Under the pieces are notes generated by a model, which did not search any database, was not told the origin of the DNA, and was given only the letters and a program-made list of their open reading frames with translations. DNA of 59,212 bases from Deltaproteobacteria bacterium (lineage in GTDB: Bacteria > Desulfobacterota > Binatia > Binatales > Binataceae): the NCBI GenBank assembly GCA_021817345.1, contig JAKAVC010000160.1:1-59212 (forward strand), given 5' to 3'. How positions within the stretch are numbered: position 1 is the stretch's first letter; each line of letters starts with the position of its first letter. This document shows positions 52,602 to 59,212 of this stretch, one piece after another. Position numbers and translations under genes: made by a program.

Positions 52602-54794
52602 CTAAAATTCTGCGGCTTGCGGAAAATCGTGTGAAGCGGCTTTTCGAATCGCGGCGAGAAGATTCTTTTGGCTGATGGGCTTGCCGAGATGGGCGTCGGC
52701 ACCGGCTTCCAGGCATTTGTACACGTCGTCGCTCAGAACCGACGCGGTGAGCGCGATTATCGGGACGTGCGCGGCTCCGGTCTCGCGTTCCAATCGGCGA
52801 ATCCGCCGCGCCGTCTCAAGACCGTCGAGCACCGGCATCTGAACGTCCATCAGGATCAAATCGTAGCGGCCGGCGCGAAATTTCCCAAGCGCGGCCTCGC
52901 CGTCTTCGGCCTCGTCGAGACGATGCGGCGTGCGCTTGAGAAAAGCGCGGATGAGCAGTCGGTTGTCGGCCGAGTCGTCGGCAAGCAGGATCTTGAGCGG
53001 GCGCTCCCAGGATTCGGCCTCGCACGAGCTGCTCGAATTCGCTCCGGCCTGCGAGCCGGCGGGCGAGCCTGACGGCGGAGCGATTTCGCCCACGGCGGGA
53101 GTCCGCGCGTCAGCGGGTGCTTCGGATGCTCCGGAAGTCGAAGATTTTGCCGCCTGCTCACCTGTCTCGGTCGAAAAACGCGCCGTGAAGTGAAACGTGC
53201 TTCCTTTGCCCGGTTCGCTTTTGACCCACACTCGCCCGTCCATCATCGCCACCAGCCGCTTGACGATCGCCAGTCCGAGACCGCTTCCGCCATGGCGGCG
53301 CGAAGTCGAGTTGTCCGCCTGGGTGAAACTTTCGAAGATTTGGTCCAGCTTGTCTGCTGAGATTCCCGCACCGGTGTCCGACACGCTGAAGTGAAGGCAT
53401 CCGGGCTGGCTCGATTCACGATCATTCTCGACTTCGATCAGGATTTTGCCCGCTTCGGTGAACTTCACCGCGTTGCCGACCAGGTTCATCAGGATCTGGC
53501 GCAGGCGAAGAGGATCGCCGAGCAGGCGGGTCGGTGTTCCCGGGACAATCCGCGCGGCCATCTCGAGGCCCTTGGCGTGCGCTCGCGCGGCGAATGACTC
53601 GACCACTTTGTCGATCAGGCTTTCGAGCTCAAAGCCGGTGCGTTCGAGATCGAGCCGGCCGCTTTCGATCCTGGCAAGATCGAGGACGTCATTGATAAGT
53701 CCGAGCAGCACCGCGCCATTGTTGCGCATGATCGAGAGGTACTTCTGCTGCTGGCGATCGAGCACGGTGTCCTCGAGCAGTTCGACCATGCCGAGGATCG
53801 CCGTCATCGGCGTCCGTATCTCGTGCGACATGCTCGATAGGAATTCCGACTTGGCGCGCGAGGCCGCGAGCGCCGCTTCGCGCGCGGTGCGAAGTTCGTT
53901 CTCGGTCTTCTTGATCCGGCTGATATCGCGCGCGAACGACACGATACATTTTTCGCCGTTAATCTCGGCGACCGTGGCGGAGATCAGGTTCGGCACCACG
54001 GTGCCGTCTTTCAGCCTGAAATCAACCTCCATGTTGCGGACCTGTCCGCGCTCGCGCAAACGGCGTGAAAACTCGCGGAGCTGCTCGCGCCGAGCCCACA
54101 GCCCGATCGCGCCGCTGCTTCGCCCCACCGCCTCCCCGCGCTCGAAGCCGGTCGCGGAGAAGCTCGCGCTGTTGTCGATATAGCTGCCGTCGCTCAGCCG
54201 GTTGATCGAAATGACGTCGAGACTCGCGTCAATTATTGCGCGCAGGGCCTGCGCGTTTTGGATACTCTTGCGCTCGAATTCGACGCGCTCGCTTACGTCG
54301 CGGAAAGTCGTGACAAGAATCGCGTGGCGCCCCGAATCAGCGGCGCGCATCTGGATTTCGCAGATCGGCAACGAGCCGTCGCGACGCGGCATCCGGGCAA
54401 CACAGCACGCCGCACGGTCCGGCGTTGCGACGGCGTCGTGCGTCGCGTGCAGATACCCGTCGTGGTCGTCGGGATGGATAAATCCGGTGGCCGCCCTGCC
54501 AATCGCGTCCACGGCTTCATAACCGAGAATCCGCGTGAACGCGCCGCCCGCGAAGAGCACGGTTCCGTCGGCGCCGACGACCAAGATACCCTCGGGCATC
54601 GACTCCACGATACGGGCGAAGAAGTCCGCTCCCGGGACTGGACCCGGCGCCGCGACGGTTGTGGCAAGCGCTTCACGATCCTCCGAGCGGGATTGCTTTT
54701 CCAGTTCGCGCCGGTATTCGTGCCCCGAAGTCGTCATCCGCGGAGCGCCCTTTGCAGGAGCCCGAGCGGATGGAGTCCGCAAATGCGATGCCAC
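52602..54794 (-). CDS. Hybrid sensor histidine kinase with two PAS domains and a receiver
   Basis: A 730-aa protein without transmembrane segments. The order is PAS1 (about 55-165, IVESMPEGILVVGADGTVLF), PAS2 (about 180-295, IIDASLDVISINRLSDG), HisKA with the phospho-His in SMSHEIRTPMTAILG, HATPase_c (LMNLVGNAVKFTEAG, DTGAGI, GGSGLGLAIVKRLV) and a C-terminal receiver with phospho-Asp in DLILMDVQMPVLDG. A cytoplasmic phosphorelay kinase; signal and output are unknown. GTG 54794 or ATG 54737 could be the start. Confidence 0.93.
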   Translation of the reverse strand: MASHLRTPSARAPAKGAPRMTTSGHEYRRELEKQSRSEDREALATTVAAPGPVPGADFFARIVESMPEGILVVGADGTVLFAGGAFTRILGYEAVDAIGRAATGFIHPDDHDGYLHATHDAVATPDRAACCVARMPRRDGSLPICEIQMRAADSGRHAILVTTFRDVSERVEFERKSIQNAQALRAIIDASLDVISINRLSDGSYIDNSASFSATGFERGEAVGRSSGAIGLWARREQLREFSRRLRERGQVRNMEVDFRLKDGTVVPNLISATVAEINGEKCIVSFARDISRIKKTENELRTAREAALAASRAKSEFLSSMSHEIRTPMTAILGMVELLEDTVLDRQQQKYLSIMRNNGAVLLGLINDVLDLARIESGRLDLERTGFELESLIDKVVESFAARAHAKGLEMAARIVPGTPTRLLGDPLRLRQILMNLVGNAVKFTEAGKILIEVENDRESSQPGCLHFSVSDTGAGISADKLDQIFESFTQADNSTSRRHGGSGLGLAIVKRLVAMMDGRVWVKSEPGKGSTFHFTARFSTETGEQAAKSSTSGASEAPADARTPAVGEIAPPSGSPAGSQAGANSSSSCEAESWERPLKILLADDSADNRLLIRAFLKRTPHRLDEAEDGEAALGKFRAGRYDLILMDVQMPVLDGLETARRIRRLERETGAAHVPIIALTASVLSDDVYKCLEAGADAHLGKPISQKNLLAAIRKAASHDFPQAAEF

Positions 54795-54961
54795 CTCTTG
54801 GCGCGCCGATGACGGCGAAGTGGCCTCGCTCGCGTCAGCCCGCTTCGAAAATGGGACAGGCCGTCCTGGTCTGGGACACTCTACGCAACGGCGCGAGTGA
54901 GATCCGACGTGCTTTTCGTGCGGTGTCCGGCAGATAAGTTGATGAGATGTCGCTCGGTGGA
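54795..54961. other. Intergenic region upstream of the kinase gene
   Basis: Together with 55050-55170 it flanks the inverted repeat in a 375-nt gene-free gap between divergent genes. No clear promoter motif was recognised. Confidence 0.4.
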
Positions 54962-55049
54962 ATGAGATTCTTCGCTTCGCTCAGAATGACAGGCGCGCGC
55001 ACGGTTGTTGGTCATTCTGAGCGAAGGCTGCCGAAGCGAAGAATCTCAT
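54962..55049. repeat. Imperfect long inverted repeat (MITE/REP-like)
   Basis: The left arm, ATGAGATTCTTCGCTTCG plus CTCAGAATGAC (54962-54990), pairs with the right arm (55011-55049) except for a 10-nt insert in the right arm. The stem is about 29 bp around a 20-nt loop. The motif GATTCTTCGCTTCGCTCAG is a widespread mobile repeat in many GC-rich genomes. It lies between the histidine kinase and methyltransferase genes and could fold into a large hairpin in RNA. Confidence 0.7.
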
Positions 55050-55170
55050 GCCACTGACGTCCGCTGCAAAACTATTAATGGCACGCCACGGTAGATTGCG
55101 CACAACCGCGAAGTCGTCGTTGCAGAAACAAGACGATTTGCGATACGCCAGTTGCAAGGAAACAAGCCCG

Positions 55171-56001
55171 ATGAGAAATCTTAAAATCGCGATCGCATCG
55201 GTGGCCATCGCAAGCCTGCTCGCACTGAACTTTTCGCAGCCGGCCGCCGCCCACGAAAACGCCGAAGACGCCTCAACCGTCGCGCAACTCACGGCGATCC
55301 TGAACGGTCCGCAGCGCTCGGCCGAGCACAAGGCGCGAGATCGCTATCGCCATCCGGTGCAGACGCTCACCTTTTTCGGGATCAAGCCCGACATGACGGT
55401 GGTTGAGATCTGGCCGGGGGCGCAGGGATGGTACACGGAGATTCTCGCTCCGTTCCTTCGCGAGCACGGCAAGCTGTACGAGGCGATCGCGCCGCGCGAC
55501 AAGGAAAAGTTCCACGCCAAGCTGGCGGCAGACCCCGCCGTGTACGGAAAAGTGATCGTCACCGAACTGGCTCCGCCCGCTAAAACCGAAATCGCGCCGC
55601 CCGGCTCGGCAGACATGGTCCTGACCTTTCGCAATGTTCACGACTGGCTGCGCGCCGGACCGCAAGCGGCTGAGCCGTACTTCGAGGCGTTCTATCGCGC
55701 CCTCAAGCCCGGAGGAATTCTTGGCGTTGTCGATCATGCCGCGCGTCCGAATCTCCCGTACGACCCGAGAGCGATGTCAGGCTACGTGCGGCCGAGCGAG
55801 ATGATAAGCCTCGCGGAGAAAGCCGGTTTCAAGCTGGTTGCGCAATCGGACATCAACGCAAATCCGAAGGACGACACCAACCATCCAGCCGGCGTATGGA
55901 CGCTGCCGCCGACCTTGCGTCTCGGGGCCAAGGATCGGGCGAAGTACCTCGCGATCGGCGAGAGCAACCGGATGACGCTCAAGTTCATCAAGCCGCGATG
56001 A
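55171..56001 (+). CDS. Exported SAM-methyltransferase-like protein
   Basis: A 276-aa protein with a signal peptide (IAIASVAIASLLALNFSQPAAAHE) followed by a class I methyltransferase-like fold: VVEIWPGAQGWYTEILAPFL at motif I, VLTFRNVHDW and LKPGGILGVVDH. This is the family usually annotated as predicted methyltransferase; export to the periplasm, where SAM is absent, is odd but typical of the family. The start is ATG 55171 with AAGGAA upstream; the frame from 55048 is too long. Confidence 0.8.
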   Translation: MRNLKIAIASVAIASLLALNFSQPAAAHENAEDASTVAQLTAILNGPQRSAEHKARDRYRHPVQTLTFFGIKPDMTVVEIWPGAQGWYTEILAPFLREHGKLYEAIAPRDKEKFHAKLAADPAVYGKVIVTELAPPAKTEIAPPGSADMVLTFRNVHDWLRAGPQAAEPYFEAFYRALKPGGILGVVDHAARPNLPYDPRAMSGYVRPSEMISLAEKAGFKLVAQSDINANPKDDTNHPAGVWTLPPTLRLGAKDRAKYLAIGESNRMTLKFIKPR

Positions 56002-56121
56002 GGCCGGAGCGCGCTTCGGGAGCGGCTGTCTCGCCGATAGCGTTTCGGCTCCGGGTGCCCCGGGGCCGGCACTTTCATCCGGGCCGTCCGCCAATCGCAG
56101 AGATTAACGCTGATGAGGGAT

Positions 56122-56196
<75 letters not shown>

Positions 56197-56436
56197 GCCG
56201 GGATAAATTCCTAACAGACCTCGCGGCCAAGGAAAAGCGGCCGCCGGCCTAACACTTGTTTGAAAAAGTTGTACCCGCTCAAAAGACCCGGGATTTTTCG
56301 TCTAAAAACGGAGCAACAAACTTTTCCGACGCGCTCCGGGGCTGGTATCTTGGAATGCGAAGCATGAGCGTGTCGCCTCATCAGCGTCCGCCTGCTACCC
56401 CGACCAGCCGATTTTGATTACGAGGCGTTACGCGCG

Positions 56437-57693
56437 ATGAGGTTTCGAGATTTCTTCCGCCGGGCCGCTCTGACAGCGGTCGTCGTTGGATTGCTCGCCG
56501 CCGGGACAGCCCGCGCCCAACAGAACCAGCAAAAACCCGAGGGCTTCTGGGATTCGGTTGCGCGAATGTTCGGTTTCAGTCCCGGCGCACCTAACCATTT
56601 CGCAACTCCGGAACCGACCCCCGACCAGGGACCGATCGCGCCGGGCACATTCCGGCTGACGGACAATATAGATCCGGGCCGCCAGTACCAGACCGCGGCG
56701 CTGCTCAAGGACGGGCGCGTTCTTATCGCCGGCGGGGTCGGCGAGCAGGGAATCGGGGTCCTGTTCAGCGCCGAGATTTACGATCCCACTAAGTCCAAGT
56801 TCGAATATACCGGCAGGATGACGGTGCCGCGCAGTGTGGCGACCGCCACCACGCTCAACGACGGCAAGGTGCTGATCGTGGGCGGCGAGTATATCACGCC
56901 GACCGGGTTCACCCAGTTGCTGAATTCAACGGATATCTACGACCCGGCGACGGGCAGCTTCAGCGCGGGACCCATCATGTCGGTCGCGCGCATCCTTCAT
57001 ACCGCGACCTTGCTCGACAACGGCAAGGTGCTGGTCGCGGGCGGCGAGGACGAGCGCGGCTTCGCGATCAGCCGGGCGGAACTCTACGATCCGACCACCG
57101 GCATTTTCGGTCTGACCGGCGCCATGGCCTATCCTTGTTATCGGCAGGCGGCGACGCGTCTCGCCGACGGCAATGTTCTTCTCGCTGGTGGTATCGACTC
57201 AACGGGTTACGCGACCGACCGCGCCGAAATCTACGATTCACAGACCGGCAAGTGGACCGAGGTCGGCAAGATGAGCACGCAGCGCAAGTTCCATACTGCT
57301 ACCCTGCTGCCGAACGGCGACGTGCTGATCGCGGGCGGCGAGGACAACTGGGGACACACGCTCGACACCGCCGAACTGTATAATCCCGCCACGCGGAAGT
57401 TCGCTCCGACGGGCAAGATGCTTATGCCGCACGAGAAAGCCACCGCCACGCTCCTTCAGAACGGCGAGGTGTTGATCGCCGGCGGCTTCAGCGACACGAG
57501 CGGCGTGATCGCGGAATGTGAACTCTACGATCCCGCCAACGGGACTTTTTCGCGTACCGGCAGCATGCATCAGGCGCGCGAAAACTTCACCGCGACCAGG
57601 CTTTCCAGCGGACAGGTTCTGGTCGCCGGCGGCTTCAGCTTCGTGCTCGGCCAGTTCGGCGTCCTGCACAGCGCCGAACTGTACGAACCCTGA
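56437..57693 (+). CDS. Secreted Kelch-repeat beta-propeller protein
   Basis: A 418-aa protein with a signal peptide (AALTAVVVGLLAAGTARA) and about six Kelch-type repeats, each with a pattern like TAALLKDGRVLIAGG ... AEIYDP. Such propellers in bacteria bind ligands or resemble galactose oxidase without its copper site. Function unknown. Monocistronic. Confidence 0.87.
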   Translation: MRFRDFFRRAALTAVVVGLLAAGTARAQQNQQKPEGFWDSVARMFGFSPGAPNHFATPEPTPDQGPIAPGTFRLTDNIDPGRQYQTAALLKDGRVLIAGGVGEQGIGVLFSAEIYDPTKSKFEYTGRMTVPRSVATATTLNDGKVLIVGGEYITPTGFTQLLNSTDIYDPATGSFSAGPIMSVARILHTATLLDNGKVLVAGGEDERGFAISRAELYDPTTGIFGLTGAMAYPCYRQAATRLADGNVLLAGGIDSTGYATDRAEIYDSQTGKWTEVGKMSTQRKFHTATLLPNGDVLIAGGEDNWGHTLDTAELYNPATRKFAPTGKMLMPHEKATATLLQNGEVLIAGGFSDTSGVIAECELYDPANGTFSRTGSMHQARENFTATRLSSGQVLVAGGFSFVLGQFGVLHSAELYEP

Positions 57694-57729
57694 GCCGGCA
57701 ACAGCGGATCGCCGCCGCGCGCGGCGCGC

Positions 57730-58254
57730 CTAGCGAAGGCTCGCGGTGCGAGTGCCGGCGTCGGCGCTGGCGGTGACGCCGTGATGCGGCGCTTCCCAGA
57801 TAACTTTGCCCGATTTGCCTATCAGCTCGACGGAGGTGCTGCCGTCCTCGAGTTCGCTCATCCGAAGCCGCGACCTGCCCTTGCCGTCGACCAGCCTGAC
57901 GCCCGCGGAATCATCGGGCGGGATATTGAGGCCGATACGGGGGTTGCCTACCGAGTCGTACATGCCGAAGGCCGGCTCGCCGTCGCCAAGCACGCCCATC
58001 GCCATGCGCCGCTTGCCGTGTTCGGTGAAGAAGCTGAGCCGCGCAAGTCCGTCATTCTCGACGGATATTTCGGCCCTCACCTTTCCGGCAGGATCGACAA
58101 TCTGTAAATCGTGAACTCGAAGCGTCTGGGCCACCGGTTGAGCCTCTGCGGCCTTTGCGGGCATCGCCGAGAAAAGGTACGCGCCGAGCATCCCGCCGGC
58201 CATACCCCCGACTATCGCAAGCGTTCCCACGACCCAAGCCTTTCTCGTCTCCAT
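57730..58254 (-). CDS. Hypothetical membrane-anchored periplasmic protein
   Basis: A 174-aa protein with one N-terminal membrane anchor (AWVVGTLAIVGGMAGGMLGAYLFSAM) and a beta-rich domain (LQIVDPAGKVRAEISVENDG, RMAMGVLGDGEPAFGMYD, RLRMSELEDGSTSVELIG) of repeated short strand-turn units. No named family recognised. The start is ATG 58254 with GAGGAG upstream. Confidence 0.7.
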   Translation of the reverse strand: METRKAWVVGTLAIVGGMAGGMLGAYLFSAMPAKAAEAQPVAQTLRVHDLQIVDPAGKVRAEISVENDGLARLSFFTEHGKRRMAMGVLGDGEPAFGMYDSVGNPRIGLNIPPDDSAGVRLVDGKGRSRLRMSELEDGSTSVELIGKSGKVIWEAPHHGVTASADAGTRTASLR

Positions 58255-58377
58255 CGCGCGCACTCCTCACCGACGGGAATCGGTTCGCTAGCGGAGGCGG
58301 CCGGCGCTCGCGGAGCCCTTGAAAGGATAGCCCCATCCGCGTCGCGCCCGGCCAGTTGTTCCGCACCCCTTCCCAAA

Positions 58378-59124
58378 TTAGTGAGTCGGTCCGCCGGATT
58401 GCAAGCCTGAATTGGCAAGATAGCTGGGGAGCACGGTCGTCTCGTCCATGCGTGCGCGCGAAAGCTGCTGGCGGTTGAGGCCGACCGCATTGGTCAGATT
58501 CGCCCCCTCGAGAAGGGCACCCTTCAAATCAGCGCCAGTCAGGTTTGCATACTGCATGCTCGCGTTGGTCAAAACCGCGTTGTTGAGGTTTGCCTTGGTG
58601 AGGTCCGCGTGCTCGAGATTGGCGCGCGCGAGGTCGGTGCCGACCAGCAGCGCTTCCCTCAGCTTGGCTTTCCGCAGGTCCGCCTGGGCGAGATTCGCCT
58701 CTGTCAGATTGGCGCCGTTCATCGAGGCACCGGAGAGCGAAGCGCTTCTGAGCGAAGCTCGGTACAGCCACGCATCGCCAAGATACGAGTTCCACATAGT
58801 CGCGGAATTCAGATTGGCGCCCGAAAGATTTGCTTTACGGAAGTCGGTGCCGATAAGCCGCGCCGACTGAAGTTGTGCGCCCCTGCAATCCGCGCCGACC
58901 ATCCACACCATACTAAGATCGACACCTTGCCAATGGGCGTCGCGGCAAGCGGCACGCGGCGGAATCATCGGTCGCAGAAACTGGCAAAGCCGCTCAGAAG
59001 CCGGCTGCTCTGTACCCGCAGTCGGCGCGATCTCAAAACCGCCGGCCGAGGCGGCGTGCGGAAACGCGGGTGTCGCCAAAAACAGCAGCGCGACGGCAAG
59101 AGCGGCGCCATATATTCGTCTCAT
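58378..59124 (-). CDS. Secreted pentapeptide-repeat protein
   Basis: A 248-aa protein with a signal peptide (AALAVALLFLATPAFPHAASA), then about 25 pentapeptide repeats of the A(D/N)LXX type (for example FRKANLSGANLNSA and ADLTKANLNNAVLTNASM) that should fold into a right-handed quadrilateral beta-helix. Function unknown. The start is ATG 59124 with GGAGA upstream. Confidence 0.88.
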   Translation of the reverse strand: MRRIYGAALAVALLFLATPAFPHAASAGGFEIAPTAGTEQPASERLCQFLRPMIPPRAACRDAHWQGVDLSMVWMVGADCRGAQLQSARLIGTDFRKANLSGANLNSATMWNSYLGDAWLYRASLRSASLSGASMNGANLTEANLAQADLRKAKLREALLVGTDLARANLEHADLTKANLNNAVLTNASMQYANLTGADLKGALLEGANLTNAVGLNRQQLSRARMDETTVLPSYLANSGLQSGGPTH

Positions 59125-59212
59125 AAACGATATTCTCCATGAGCAAGCTACTAGAGATGTCCAGTGAAGCAAATGCAACCCGTCAGCCTCGGGTTTCCGC
59201 CGGTCCGGCTCC

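Overview
The window is about 59 kb of GC-rich DNA from a Gram-negative bacterium. LptB, an Mla/MCE lipid transport cluster, a lipobox auxiliary protein and a Tad-like pilus protein all imply an outer membrane. Acyl-CoA dehydrogenase and MaoC genes, a carbamoyltransferase/SxtJ/DUF5989 cluster and an ACR3 arsenic operon would fit a Binatota- or deltaproteobacteria-like soil or subsurface lineage. That placement is inference only; no phylogenetic marker was tested.

The left third (1 to about 21,068) reads as the right part of an integrated mobilizable element. A minus-strand defence cluster (281-5104) holds a DUF6527 remnant, a SIR2-like protein, an unknown protein, a type I HsdM, an MntA/HepT toxin-antitoxin pair and a YgiT-type zinc-finger antitoxin. 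No HsdS or HsdR is visible. An IS3-family element (about 5105-7775) truncates the DUF6527 gene. Its orfA is itself interrupted by a frameshifted IS110-family (IS1111-like) element (about 5175-6640). A partial protein of unknown function follows. Next is a conjugative mobilization module laid out like plasmid R388: a MobF relaxase-helicase and a ribbon-helix-helix accessory protein on the minus strand, a putative oriT at 13,291-13,626, and a divergent three-gene stb-like operon with a ParA-like ATPase. A replication operon follows (AT-hook HTH protein, 1,000-aa CHC2-Toprim-DUF3987 primase, TubC-like protein and two small proteins). The element ends at a 3' tRNA fragment (21,036-21,068), which looks like an attachment-site core. 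The integrase, coupling protein and any type IV secretion genes would have to lie outside the window.

From 21,146 the DNA looks chromosomal. An arsenic operon on the minus strand runs arsR, a tripartite ArsI-ArsD-CMD fusion with a cysteine-rich tail, a two-domain ArsA, an OsmC protein, a rhodanese remnant, an ArsC-VOC fusion and ACR3. Then come an SDR-like protein, a SulP transporter, an Mla-type ABC lipid transporter operon (permease, ATPase, MCE protein, lipoprotein), a SLC13-type permease with RCK_C domains, and an acyl-CoA dehydrogenase/phosphotransferase/DUF6285/MaoC set.

The last part (39.7-59 kb) holds DUF72, a cytochrome c, an alpha/beta hydrolase, the carbamoyltransferase-SxtJ-DUF5989-SGNH operon, a Gly/Ser/Gln-rich lipoprotein, LptB with a strong hairpin just before its start codon, a GST, a TadG-like protein, a YddA-like ABC exporter, a PAS-PAS hybrid histidine kinase, a secreted methyltransferase-like protein, tRNA-Gly(CCC), a Kelch propeller protein, a small anchored protein and a pentapeptide-repeat protein. 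The strongest candidates for unusual biology are the ArsI-ArsD-CMD fusion, the SIR2/HsdM/MntA-HepT island on a mobile element, and the R388-like oriT/stb region.
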